Shown here one piece after another: positions 1 to 7,879 of a DNA stretch of 29,263 nucleotides. Numbering within the stretch: the first letter of the stretch is position 1; the number at the start of each line of letters is the position of its first letter. Source of the stretch: Clostridiales bacterium (GTDB lineage: Bacteria > Bacillota_A > Clostridia > Saccharofermentanales > Saccharofermentanaceae). The DNA is taken from assembly GCA_024695545.1 (NCBI GenBank), contig JAILHZ010000080.1:1-29263 (forward strand). The letters are read 5' to 3'. Both the position numbers and the translations under genes were made by a program. The notes under the pieces were generated by a model. The model was given only the letters and a program-made list of their open reading frames with translations. It did not search any database and was not told the DNA's origin.

Positions 1-275
1 AGAACACCGGGGCCGATCAGTTCTTTTCGGCCGCCATGGGAAGCGATGAGTGCCGGAAGATCCGGCTCGGTCTCCGGGATCGAGTAGGAAAAAGTCTTTC
101 CCGAATCCGGTTTTACAAAACAACTGTCGAGGTCATCTGCCTCGATACCTTCATATACGTCTACAAAAGCCACCTCGTGACCCTTGGATAAAAGTGCATT
201 GGAAATCAGGCTGGCAGAGCAGAGTGATACGTCTCTTTCAGGGCTGATGCCGCCGGCTAATACTGCGATTCTCAT
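1..275 (-). CDS. ddl: D-alanine--D-alanine ligase, N-terminal part (runs off the left edge)
   Basis: The minus strand opens with ATG at 275 and reads without a stop to the window edge, giving about 91 residues that start MRIAVLAGGISPERDVSL. That glycine-rich opening with the S-x-E-R-D-V-S motif is typical of the N-terminal domain of D-Ala-D-Ala ligases, cytoplasmic ATP-grasp enzymes that make the D-alanyl-D-alanine dipeptide for peptidoglycan. The ATP-grasp and catalytic domains lie outside the window, so a D-Ala-D-Lac or D-Ala-D-Ser (Van-type) ligase cannot be excluded. A strong GGGGAGG ribosome binding site (minus strand of 286-292) sits 10 bases before the start. Alanine racemase and a D,D-carboxypeptidase elsewhere in the window act in the same D-alanine pathway. 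Confidence 0.82.
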   Translation of the reverse strand, partial: MRIAVLAGGISPERDVSLCSASLISNALLSKGHEVAFVDVYEGIEADDLDSCFVKPDSGKTFSYSIPETEPDLPALIASHGGRKELIGPGV

Positions 276-300
276 AAGAAAAAAGCCTCCCCTTGATATG

Positions 301-340
301 TATGCGCCGGTTCTGAATGTGTCTTCCGGCAAAGCGCATA
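301..340 (-). other. Stem-loop at the 5' end of the ddl leader
   Basis: TATGCG at 301-306 pairs with CGCATA at 335-340, and CCGG at 307-310 pairs with CCGG at 326-329. A short bulge (330-334) separates the two helices on one side. The structure would start almost at the predicted ddl transcript start, so it could stabilise the mRNA or be a regulator target. No T-run follows it, so it is not an obvious terminator. Confidence 0.4.
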
Positions 341-347
341 TGAAATG

Positions 348-374
348 ATTATACACTTTTTCATTATATGGCAA
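348..374 (-). promoter_or_regulatory. Probable ddl promoter
   Basis: On the minus strand a perfect TATAAT lies at 348-353, with TTGCCA (5 of 6 matches to TTGACA) at 369-374. The spacer is only 15 bp, shorter than the usual 17. A second TATAAT on the same strand at 363-368 lacks a good -35. Transcription would begin near 341, leaving a leader of about 65 bases before ddl. Confidence 0.5.
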
Positions 375-414
375 GGATGAAATCGAGAAATGTAACGAAA
401 GAGTAGGATTTTTC

Positions 415-443
415 GTGACGAAGATACTTAGGAATGGTATGAT
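415..443 (+). promoter_or_regulatory. Probable sigma-A promoter of the 474-2732 gene
   Basis: GTGACG (4 of 6 matches) at 415-420 and TATGAT (5 of 6) at 438-443 are separated by 17 bp. A TGTAAC box at 391-396 followed after 17 bp by CGTG (414-417) overlaps it and resembles an ECF sigma factor promoter. The latter reading is tentative. Confidence 0.5.
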
Positions 444-473
444 AGTGAGGTATAAGTAGGTGGAGGTCGCGCT

Positions 474-2732
474 ATGCTGGCAATTCTATATCTGATCATA
501 GCCATTTTCTTTGGTACACAACTGATCCGTTTTCTGATCCCGGATATCCGTCGTCTTTATGTCGGAATCGCTTCAGAGACCGATACGATCGAGAAAGTCC
601 CGACGATGCTCTTCCTGCTCCCGGCAGGAACTCTGGTAGGACTTCTTCTGAGCTCCTGGATCACATATTTCCTCGCCTACATCATGCACCCGTATATCCC
701 GGCGGATACAGCGAACCTGCTTCCGGCGAATATCGTGAGCATGTGTATCTTCGCTTATCTGGCCTGCCTGTTCTGGCAGAGAAGTTTCCTCCGTAACTAC
801 AGGGAGTCCCAGAAGCCGGGATATAAGATGCTTCCCGGATTCAACCGCCATCCCGGCTCGATCACGTTCTATCTGACATCGATCCTTCTGGTGCTGAGTG
901 CGGTTGCTTTCGTGTATTTCTACACCTGCTTCACCAGCGGCAACAGTGTCCGTCTGGGCTTCTCCATCTTCAGTGACTTTTCCCCGCATGTGGCGATCAC
1001 ATCGGGATTCGGCAACGGATCGAACTTCCCGACACAGTATCCGCACTTTGCCGGAGACAATATCCAGTACCACTTCATGTTCTATTTCCTGACCGGTAAC
1101 CTCGAGGCGCTCGGCCTCCCGCTGGTCTGGGCGATCAACCTGCCGTCGATCCTGTGCATGGGTTCGGCACTGACGCTTCTTGGAACGCTGGCGGTACTGC
1201 TGTCCTCGAGAAGAAGTGCTTTCTTCTTTGCGCCGTTACTGGTGCTCTTCAGAAGCGCGTGGAACGTATTCCATCAGTTCTCCGAGCTCAAGAGTGTTCC
1301 GGGTGCGACTTTCGGTTCCGTTATAGAGACGATTACGAAACAGTCGTCATGGTACGGCTATACTTTCCGCGACGAGTGGGGCATCTGGGCGATCAACGTC
1401 TACGCGAACCAGCGCCATCTGGCGATGGGCGTAGGTCTTGTGCTCGTCTTCATCTTCCTGTTCCTGCCGCATTTCAGAAGAATGTTCCTGCATCTTTCCC
1501 GCTCGAAGGGTGTGGGTGCGAAGTGTAAGAAGTTCTTCGCTTCCCGTGAGGCCTGGATCGCAAGAAAGCAGGATCCGCTCCGTCCTTGGGGCTCCGTGAT
1601 CCTGGGTTCCCTGATCGCACTGGCGATGCCGTTCTTCCACGGCTCCTGCCTGATCTGTGCGCTTCTCGTCCTCTTCGGCATGGCGGTATTCTCCGAGTTC
1701 CGTCTCGGCTATGCGGTCGTTGCCGCAGTATCCGTGATCTCCGCTTCCGTACAGGCTACGTTCTTTGCGGGCGGTGCTTCGAATGTTGCCAGCTTCAAGT
1801 ACAACTTCGGATTCGTTGTTCCGGAACTGGCCGGGAAAGAGAAGGCCGGAATCAGTACCATATTCAGTTCGCTGGGAACGATCGCGGACTACCTCTTTAA
1901 GATGGGCTTCCTGACAGTGATCCTGCCGGCAGTGCTTTTCGTAGGGCTTCTGGTCTACGGTATCGTTAAGAAAAAGAACCTGTACCGTCCGGTACTCCTG
2001 CTCGCATTTGCCATCCCGATGGTATTTGCGTTCTTCTGCCAGGTATCGCTCGAGGTCCTCGCAAACCATAAGTTCATCCAGGTGAGCTTCATCCTCTTTG
2101 ATATCGCGATCGCGGGACTTCTCGCAAATCTTCTCGCACTGCCTCTGAAACTGAGAAGCAAGAAGGCGGCTGATGCAGAAGATGGTGAAGAAGCGGCGGA
2201 GAAGGGAATGCTTCCGAAGAAAGCATTTATCCCGATCCAGATCGTATCGGCGGCTGTCTGCCTGTGCCTGACCTTCGGTCTTACTGCGACGGGCATCAGC
2301 GAATGGTGCATCTACTATAACCTCAACACACATGAAGGCGGCTACGTCGAGCTCCATCCGGATGCGCAGATCGTAGACTGGATCGATAAGAACACAGGTG
2401 AGGATGATATTTTTCTGACTCCGATGTGGTCGGTCAATGACTTCTTCCTGAGCGGACGCCGCGTCTACTACGGATGGCCGTACTTCGCATGGTCCGCGGG
2501 TCACGACACCGAGACCCGTCAGATCAACTACCAGTGGCTGCTCTGCGGCTGTAACGGCAACATCAGTGAGTTCCGCCGCTACTGCGATGAGATGGGTATC
2601 CGCTACGTCATCCTGTCGGACGACTATTACGGCAACACTGAGACGAGCGACTACTATTATCCGGAGTTCTTCGAGGAGAATCTGACCGAGATGATCCGTT
2701 TCGAAGACGGAACGGCGATCTACCGCATCTGA
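474..2732 (+). CDS. Large polytopic membrane protein, GT-C glycosyltransferase-like
   Basis: A 752-residue protein with roughly 12 or more hydrophobic segments, starting with a membrane helix at residues 1-20, and a soluble C-terminal region of about 130 residues. Between early helices lies an extracytoplasmic-type loop with SDFSPHV, then an aromatic stretch around YPHFAGDNIQYH. An acidic residue in the first large loop, many helices and a soluble tail are the layout of GT-C transferases, which move sugars from polyprenyl-phosphate donors outside the membrane. I infer the class from this layout and cannot name donor or acceptor. The start is supported by GGAGG shortly before ATG 474. The next gene begins 10 bp after the stop, suggesting cotranscription. 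Residues about 560-580 form a charged cytoplasmic-type loop rich in Lys, Asp and Glu. Confidence 0.6.
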   Translation: MLAILYLIIAIFFGTQLIRFLIPDIRRLYVGIASETDTIEKVPTMLFLLPAGTLVGLLLSSWITYFLAYIMHPYIPADTANLLPANIVSMCIFAYLACLFWQRSFLRNYRESQKPGYKMLPGFNRHPGSITFYLTSILLVLSAVAFVYFYTCFTSGNSVRLGFSIFSDFSPHVAITSGFGNGSNFPTQYPHFAGDNIQYHFMFYFLTGNLEALGLPLVWAINLPSILCMGSALTLLGTLAVLLSSRRSAFFFAPLLVLFRSAWNVFHQFSELKSVPGATFGSVIETITKQSSWYGYTFRDEWGIWAINVYANQRHLAMGVGLVLVFIFLFLPHFRRMFLHLSRSKGVGAKCKKFFASREAWIARKQDPLRPWGSVILGSLIALAMPFFHGSCLICALLVLFGMAVFSEFRLGYAVVAAVSVISASVQATFFAGGASNVASFKYNFGFVVPELAGKEKAGISTIFSSLGTIADYLFKMGFLTVILPAVLFVGLLVYGIVKKKNLYRPVLLLAFAIPMVFAFFCQVSLEVLANHKFIQVSFILFDIAIAGLLANLLALPLKLRSKKAADAEDGEEAAEKGMLPKKAFIPIQIVSAAVCLCLTFGLTATGISEWCIYYNLNTHEGGYVELHPDAQIVDWIDKNTGEDDIFLTPMWSVNDFFLSGRRVYYGWPYFAWSAGHDTETRQINYQWLLCGCNGNISEFRRYCDEMGIRYVILSDDYYGNTETSDYYYPEFFEENLTEMIRFEDGTAIYRI

Positions 2733-2742
2733 GGTCCTTCCT

Positions 2743-4047
2743 ATGACTCATCCGCAAAAGCACTTTGACGTGATCGTGACCGGTGCCGGACCATCGGGCA
2801 TGATGGCGTCTCTGTCCGCGGCTGAAAAAGGCGCGTCGGTACTGCTTCTTGAGAAGAAAGAACGCCCCGGGAAGAAGCTCCTTCTTACCGGCCACGGACG
2901 CTGCAATATCACGAACATCCGCATTCCCGACAATTTCCGGGATACATATCACGAGAACAGCAGATTTCTCACGTCATCACTTCATGCCTTCCCGCCGGAA
3001 GAGGTGAGGGAGTTTTTCCTTTCCCTCGGGATCCCGACCCACGAAGAAGATGCCGGACGCATCTTTCCCGATTCGCAGAAGGCAGCATCTGTTTGTGAAG
3101 CTCTGGAAAAAGCACTGGAGAAGAAGGGCATTGTCCTCCTTACGGATTCTCCGGTTAAGTCTATAGAAATGCATGACGGAATCTGGTCCGTGAGAACAGA
3201 GAGAGATACATTTGAAAGCCGCGCTGTGATCCTGGCGACAGGAGGAAAGAGCTTCCCGCATACAGGCTCAGAAGGCGACGGATATGATCTTGCAGCCTCG
3301 GCCGGACATTCGGTCACGGAGCTCGCTCCGGCGCTGGCTCCGATTCTGCTTTCTGCGTTTTCCGATACATCGATGGACAGCCGCTGTGAAGACTGCGGCG
3401 CAGAGTTCACCCTCGCGGGGATCACGCTTCCCGATGTCGGATCCGCTCTTCTGATCGACGGAAAGAAGAAAAAGACGGCGCGCGGCGATCTTCTGTTCAC
3501 GCATCAGGGAGTGAGCGGACCTGCGGCCATGCCGCTGTCGAGAGAACTCCCGGCAACGAAAGGCAGGTATGCGGAAGGCTCCGTACAGTTTGTGATCGAC
3601 ATGCTTCCCGATATCCGTGAGGAGGAAGTGGAGAAGATGCTCCTTGCTGCCATGAGCGGAAACCCGAACCGCTACATGAAGCGGCTCCTGTGCGAGACAT
3701 TCCATCTTCAGGAGAAAGCGGCGATCCTGGTGCTTGACGGTAAGGTCCTGGACATCTGTGCGCATGAAGTGACAAAAGAGATGAGAAAAGAGATCGTCAG
3801 AAAACTCAAGGGAAGTGCTTTTGACGTGGAAAAATGCACACCGATCGATATCGCATATGTTACCAGAGGCGGCGTATCCGTAAAGGAGATCGATCCGAAG
3901 ACGATGGCGTCCAGGATTTCAGAAGGACTGTTCTTCGCGGGCGAAGTGATGGATATCGACGGGGTCTCCGGAGGTTATAACCTGCAGTATGCGTGGGAGA
4001 GCGGAAGAGCCGCGGGACTTGCGGCAGCGGAATTTGCGGTATCGTAA
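2743..4047 (+). CDS. HI0933-family FAD-dependent oxidoreductase (YhiN/BaiN-like)
   Basis: A 434-residue flavoprotein. The N-terminal dinucleotide-binding motif is GAGPSGMMAS (residues 14-23). It is followed by the family hallmark GHGRCNITN at 50-58 and a C-terminal FAD-contacting stretch around GLFFAGEVMDIDGVSGGYN. These mark the HI0933/YhiN group, whose members are mostly uncharacterised; one gut member (BaiN) has been linked to bile-acid reduction. Substrate cannot be predicted here. Length is typical for the family (about 400-430). It lies 10 bp after the GT-C-like gene and is convergent with the EamA gene, with a gap of only 3 bp and no visible terminator between them. Confidence 0.85.
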   Translation: MTHPQKHFDVIVTGAGPSGMMASLSAAEKGASVLLLEKKERPGKKLLLTGHGRCNITNIRIPDNFRDTYHENSRFLTSSLHAFPPEEVREFFLSLGIPTHEEDAGRIFPDSQKAASVCEALEKALEKKGIVLLTDSPVKSIEMHDGIWSVRTERDTFESRAVILATGGKSFPHTGSEGDGYDLAASAGHSVTELAPALAPILLSAFSDTSMDSRCEDCGAEFTLAGITLPDVGSALLIDGKKKKTARGDLLFTHQGVSGPAAMPLSRELPATKGRYAEGSVQFVIDMLPDIREEEVEKMLLAAMSGNPNRYMKRLLCETFHLQEKAAILVLDGKVLDICAHEVTKEMRKEIVRKLKGSAFDVEKCTPIDIAYVTRGGVSVKEIDPKTMASRISEGLFFAGEVMDIDGVSGGYNLQYAWESGRAAGLAAAEFAVS

Positions 4048-4050
4048 GGA

Positions 4051-4986
4051 TCAGGCGGCGTAGAGCACGCTCATGAGGATACCGATCAGGATGATGGTCG
4101 CACAGAAAAGACGGTAGGCGATCCCCTTTTCATGAAATACGAATTTACCGCCTAAGATGGTGACAAAACAGGCGCTCTGCTTGACGACGGTCATGACCGT
4201 GATCGAGCTTGCAGGATCAGCATTTGCGATAAAGAGCGAAGCGTCACCGATGACGAACATGATCGCCATCAGCCAGATCCAGCCGTTCTTGAAGGCTTCT
4301 TTGCGGATCTTCGTTCGGCTGACCAGCACATAGAGAAAGTAGAAGACGATCAGGAAAAACATGTACCAGAACTGCATCTGCGAACTGGTGATGTCCTTCA
4401 TGAGGATCTTATCGAGGAGGCCGGATACGGAGTTGAGAATGCACGAACCGAAGGCCAGAAGGACGAACTTCGTACGGCTGCCTTCCGGTGCATCGCCGTT
4501 TTCCTCTTCTGTTTTATCTTCCGTAATGGCCGGATCTTCAGGGGCTGCTTTATCATGAGCACGTTTTCCCTTGATCCTGTCGAAGAGATTGAAGCGGAGC
4601 GCGAGAAGTCCGAATGCGACCAGGGAAAGCCCCAGGATCTGATTCCACATCAGGACTTCGTGGAGGACGATCACGCCCAGAAGCGTACCGAGCAGCACAC
4701 GGGAAAGATCGAGGACGCCGTAGAGACTGACCGGCAGGTGCTTGAGTGCATGGAATCCCATCATCCAGGCCAGGAATATGGAGAAGGATTTGATCATGAT
4801 CAGACCGTACTGATGCGGCGCAAGTCCCATCGCGTGCGGAGCGCGCGGCACGACGATCAGAAAACCGATGAGTGTATAGATGACCAGAACTTCCATAACG
4901 GAATTTCTGTCCATCGCTTTTTTCTTGCTGATCTCGCGGCCGCCCTTAAGAAGGCCGTATACCAGGGTCAGAAGGATCCAGATCAT
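4051..4986 (-). CDS. EamA/DMT-family transporter
   Basis: A 311-residue membrane protein with about ten hydrophobic helices in two halves. The halves are joined by an acidic cytoplasmic linker at roughly residues 140-170 (KAAPEDPAITEDKTEEENGD). Two five-helix halves of this kind, each with the helix pattern of small multidrug-type exporters, define the drug/metabolite transporter (EamA) superfamily, which moves amino acids, sugars or metabolites across the cytoplasmic membrane. The substrate cannot be read from sequence. Met at 4986 is preceded by GGAG at a 9-base spacing on the minus strand. It is monocistronic and convergent with the flavoprotein gene. Confidence 0.8.
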   Translation of the reverse strand: MIWILLTLVYGLLKGGREISKKKAMDRNSVMEVLVIYTLIGFLIVVPRAPHAMGLAPHQYGLIMIKSFSIFLAWMMGFHALKHLPVSLYGVLDLSRVLLGTLLGVIVLHEVLMWNQILGLSLVAFGLLALRFNLFDRIKGKRAHDKAAPEDPAITEDKTEEENGDAPEGSRTKFVLLAFGSCILNSVSGLLDKILMKDITSSQMQFWYMFFLIVFYFLYVLVSRTKIRKEAFKNGWIWLMAIMFVIGDASLFIANADPASSITVMTVVKQSACFVTILGGKFVFHEKGIAYRLFCATIILIGILMSVLYAA

Positions 4987-5225
4987 CGGTAAATCTCCAT
5001 AGAATAACGTGCTAAATGAAAAGCCGTTGAAATCATATTACAGGGCAAGTGCTTTTGTAAACGAAGATACGTCCGTCAAAATGACGAAAAATGTGGAAAA
5101 TCGGCGTTCTGTGACGTTAGTGTAACGCGGGATGTCATTCAGAACCGGTGTGCAACGATCGATAAAGAACGTGGATGAACAAGTAGAAAAACACTCTGAT
5201 TTTTTTGATGTTTTCGCGAAAAAAA
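4987..5225. other. Gene-free, dyad-rich stretch upstream of the orphan terminator
   Basis: No supportable protein gene is present here. Besides the EamA promoter it holds several small dyads: CGTTA-GTG-TAACG at 5115-5127, CGTC-AAAAT-GACG near 5074-5086, and the 12-bp palindrome TTTTCGCGAAAA at 5211-5222. A single near-match to a DnaA box (TGTGGAAAA, 5092-5100) stands alone. Together with the terminator at 5226-5255 the stretch could encode a small RNA, but no convincing plus-strand promoter was found. Confidence 0.35.
5032..5061 (-). promoter_or_regulatory. Probable promoter of the EamA transporter gene
   Basis: On the minus strand TTTACA (5 of 6) at 5056-5061 and TATGAT (5 of 6) at 5032-5037 are separated by 18 bp. 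They lie 46 bp upstream of the EamA start codon. Confidence 0.55.
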
Positions 5226-5255
5226 CACCTTCCATCCGCGAAGGGGTGCTTTTTT
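5226..5255 (+). terminator. Orphan intrinsic terminator, possibly bidirectional
   Basis: CACCTTC at 5226-5232 pairs with GAAGGGGTG at 5240-5248 (two-base bulge), followed by C and six T. On the other strand the same stem is followed by seven T (complement of the A-run at 5219-5225). No gene on either strand obviously ends here. Confidence 0.65.
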
Positions 5256-5287
5256 GTGCATCTTATTAGTATCGGAAAGAGAATCTT

Positions 5288-5296
5288 TGTGATAAT
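5288..5296 (+). promoter_or_regulatory. Possible extended -10 promoter of the beta-propeller gene
   Basis: TGTGATAAT at 5288-5296 combines a TG extension with a 5 of 6 match to TATAAT. No good -35 is seen. It is 56 bp before the start codon. Confidence 0.35.
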
Positions 5297-5352
5297 ATGT
5301 AAAAATCAAAAGTGTATCTTCGGCAGAAAAAATTCTATGAGGATGAAACCAA

Positions 5353-7311
5353 ATGGGAAAACCTGAAAACGTAAGATATGAGAATCAGTTTTACAGACCG
5401 CGTCGTGTGAACAACAACGGTCTTTATATCTTGTTCTTTGTTACTGTGGTTCTCGTAGTCACGACGATCGTGCTTGCAGTGGCGACTCTCAAAAAAGGTA
5501 AGAAAGATCTTAAGGATCCGACAGATAATTCCTCTTCTGCACAGGGTGCAGTTACAGATGATCAGGGACAGACGGTAGATCCTACTGGCATTATTGTTGT
5601 GACACCGACTCCTACACCTGCACCTGCAATCGAAGATTATCAGAACCCGATCCTGTATCCCGCAACGGCTAAGATGGATGTTCCGATCGGAACGCCGAAG
5701 GACGAGTACACTCCGTCCGGCCGTGGTGTAACACAGACTATCTATAACGGTAACGAAACTCTCAGCTCTTATAAGAGAGAGGATGAGATCCACTTCGGAG
5801 ATCCGCTGAATTATCAGCAGGTCGGCGGCATCCTGTCTTTCCGCGGCAACAATTTCAGAAACTGCGCATCCTGGGGCACGTTTACTCTCGATCCTGCCAA
5901 GAGCAAGGAACAGCATCTGGAAGAGATCTGGAGCTTCAAGACAGGCGATATTAAAGGTAGAGCTTTCCCTTACTGGAGTGGTACACTCTGGACCGGTCAG
6001 CCTGTTGCCGTTAAGTGGAGCTGGGATGTCCAGCAGCTGATGAATCTCTATCCGGAGAAGAAAGCGAAAGAGGATCTGACAGAGGTGGTCGTTGCGGCCG
6101 CTGACGGCAATGTATATTTCTTTGATCTTGAAGATGGAGAGCCGACCAGAGACAAACTTAAACTCGGCTTTACCGTTAAGGGAACTCCGGCGATCGATCC
6201 GAGAGGTTACCCGATCCTTTATGTCGGACAGGGCGATAATAATGTAGCGGGAAAACCGGAAGAAGTCGGTTTCCGCATCATTAACCTGATGAACTTCGAA
6301 ATCATGCACTACCAGTGCGGTCTGGATTCCCGTGCATATAGAAGTTCATGGGGCGCGTGTGATTCATCTCCGATCGTCTGTGCAGACGCGGATACACTGA
6401 TCTATCCGAACGAGAACGGTCTGGTCTATACCGTTAAACTGAATACCCAGTTCAATAAGGACACGGGCATGCTGTCCATCAACCCGCAGACTCTGGCATA
6501 TAAGTTTGTGTTTGCCGATGGTACGGACAAGGCATTATATGGCATCGAGAGTTCCATGGCTGTCTATGATCATTACGGATGGTTTACTGACAGTGCCGGA
6601 AACCTGATCTGCCTGGATCTCAACACTTTAGAGATGGTCTGGTCGAGAAAACTTAAGGACGACTCAGATGTTACTCCTGTTCTCGAAGAGGACAATGGTC
6701 ATGTATATCTTTATACCGGTACTGAGGTCGACTGGCAGAAAGAACACGGGACCGGAACCTGGACAGGTGCATCTTTTACGTACAAAGTGGACGCTATGAC
6801 CGGAGAAGTTGTCTGGGAGACATCAAGAGACTGTGCCTCGTATTCTGACGTAAATAACAGAGCAAACGATCTCAATGGCGGTATGCTGGGCACACCGGCC
6901 ATTGGCAAAGGCAAGGCTTCTAATCTGGTCTTTTTCTCTTACTGTATGACTAAGGGCTATACGAGAGGTAACTCTATCATTGCTTATGACAAGAGAACCG
7001 GAGATAAGGTCTGGGAATATGTAATGGAATACATTGAGGATCCGGATCATGTTACTGACCCGTACACATGGTCTTCTCCTGTAGATGTCTATGATGATCA
7101 GGGGAATGCTTACATTACAATCGTCGACAACTATGGTCAGGTACATCTGGTGGATGCCATGACAGGTGATCTTGTCGGATATACCCGTCTGAAGAGTAAG
7201 AGTGAGCCGGATAGAAAAGAGAATAATACCGAGTCTTCTCCGATCGTAGTGGACGGTATTCTGGTTATCGGTACACGTGGTCTGGGTATTTACGGGGTGA
7301 AGATCTCATGA
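5353..7311 (+). CDS. Membrane-anchored PQQ-type beta-propeller protein
   Basis: A 652-residue protein. A short basic N-terminus is followed by one transmembrane helix (about residues 23-45), then a low-complexity linker with TPTPTPAPA around 84-92. The rest is a long soluble domain that should face the outside. Recurrent blade motifs such as EIWSFKTGD, GNVYFFDLEDG, NLICLDLNTLEMVWSRKL and YDKRTGDKVWEYV are the alternating Trp-docking strands of PQQ-like (BamB/quinoprotein-fold) propellers. Such folds often act as scaffolds. Whether PQQ is bound cannot be judged, and no enzyme motif is recognised. The start is chosen from TGAGGATG just upstream. Its stop overlaps the next start by 4 bp (ATGA), implying translational coupling to the 155-aa protein. 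Confidence 0.75.
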   Translation: MGKPENVRYENQFYRPRRVNNNGLYILFFVTVVLVVTTIVLAVATLKKGKKDLKDPTDNSSSAQGAVTDDQGQTVDPTGIIVVTPTPTPAPAIEDYQNPILYPATAKMDVPIGTPKDEYTPSGRGVTQTIYNGNETLSSYKREDEIHFGDPLNYQQVGGILSFRGNNFRNCASWGTFTLDPAKSKEQHLEEIWSFKTGDIKGRAFPYWSGTLWTGQPVAVKWSWDVQQLMNLYPEKKAKEDLTEVVVAAADGNVYFFDLEDGEPTRDKLKLGFTVKGTPAIDPRGYPILYVGQGDNNVAGKPEEVGFRIINLMNFEIMHYQCGLDSRAYRSSWGACDSSPIVCADADTLIYPNENGLVYTVKLNTQFNKDTGMLSINPQTLAYKFVFADGTDKALYGIESSMAVYDHYGWFTDSAGNLICLDLNTLEMVWSRKLKDDSDVTPVLEEDNGHVYLYTGTEVDWQKEHGTGTWTGASFTYKVDAMTGEVVWETSRDCASYSDVNNRANDLNGGMLGTPAIGKGKASNLVFFSYCMTKGYTRGNSIIAYDKRTGDKVWEYVMEYIEDPDHVTDPYTWSSPVDVYDDQGNAYITIVDNYGQVHLVDAMTGDLVGYTRLKSKSEPDRKENNTESSPIVVDGILVIGTRGLGIYGVKIS

Positions 7312-7775
7312 GCAAGACGACGGCACATGATGTGATATGGATGAATGAGGCGTTATCGATGAGTGAAAAGAAGCATGACTATAGTGACATCGTCTTCATC
7401 GAGACTGAACTGTCCGGTTACCGGAGAGGCAGCCTTAAGGCATCTATTGATCTGTCAGCCGGCCGTATTGCCTGGACCGACACGCATATGTGGAATAACG
7501 ACTTCGTCCGTGCACTTTCTGCGCAGATGGTCGAGCATATTTATAAAAATCTTCCCGAGACGGAGCTGCTTTCCTGGGCGACCGACTACGCTAAGGGCGT
7601 CGGCCACCTGATGGGCTCTATGACGGGTTCTTTCCCGCAGGACTGGTCCGTCGAGATCCGTTTCTCCGACGGAGATATCCTCAAGGCTTACGGCGTAAGT
7701 AATTTCCCGAGACAGTGGTCGGCCTACCGCCGCCTGCTCGAGGAAGTCGCCAAGACTTCTTTCCGCCTGCGCTGA
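7308..7775 (+). CDS. Uncharacterised 155-aa cytoplasmic protein
   Basis: I do not recognise the family. The protein is soluble, without signal peptide or membrane helix. It appears to be alpha/beta: an acidic strand-rich first half (IVFIETELSGYRRGSL, residues about 29-44) and a C-terminal strand-turn-helix with EIRFSDGDILKAYG followed by FPRQWSAYRRLLEEV. Its start overlaps the propeller gene's stop by 4 bp, so the two products are probably made in fixed proportion. A terminator follows 35 bp after its stop, making a two-gene unit. A cytoplasmic partner of the propeller's short N-terminal tail is possible but is only inference from gene order. Confidence 0.7.
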   Translation: MSKTTAHDVIWMNEALSMSEKKHDYSDIVFIETELSGYRRGSLKASIDLSAGRIAWTDTHMWNNDFVRALSAQMVEHIYKNLPETELLSWATDYAKGVGHLMGSMTGSFPQDWSVEIRFSDGDILKAYGVSNFPRQWSAYRRLLEEVAKTSFRLR

Positions 7776-7810
7776 GCATTTCTTCAAACTCCACAGTATC
7801 TAACTTTATC

Positions 7811-7834
7811 GGGTGGCGAAAGCCCCTTTTTTTT
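7811..7834 (+). terminator. Intrinsic terminator after the propeller/155-aa unit
   Basis: GGGTGGC-GAAA-GCCCC forms a stem with a stable GAAA loop and one T/C mismatch, followed by eight T. Confidence 0.7.
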
Positions 7835-7836
7835 GG

Positions 7837-7842
7837 TACAAT
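7837..7842 (+). promoter_or_regulatory. Possible -10 box of the 7880-14542 gene cluster
   Basis: TACAAT (5 of 6) lies directly after the preceding terminator and 37 bp before the GTG start. The -35 region is poor (TGGCGA at 7814-7819, inside the terminator stem), so this is tentative. Confidence 0.35.
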
Positions 7843-7879
7843 AATTCAGAACTGTTTTTTTCGAAGGGGACAAGAACTC

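Noticed and set aside
50..247. A 65-codon plus-strand open frame
   Set aside because: It is antisense to the conserved ddl coding sequence.
5092..5100. TGTGGAAAA as a DnaA box
   Set aside because: It is a single imperfect match with no cluster and no adjacent AT-rich unwinding element or dnaA gene.
5132..5268. A 45-codon plus-strand open frame starting ATG at 5132
   Set aside because: No ribosome binding site, and the frame runs straight through the terminator hairpin at 5226-5255.
7715..7879. Upstream extension of the 200-aa membrane protein
   Set aside because: It overlaps the end of the 155-aa gene and crosses a terminator; the GTG at 7880 has a good ribosome binding site.
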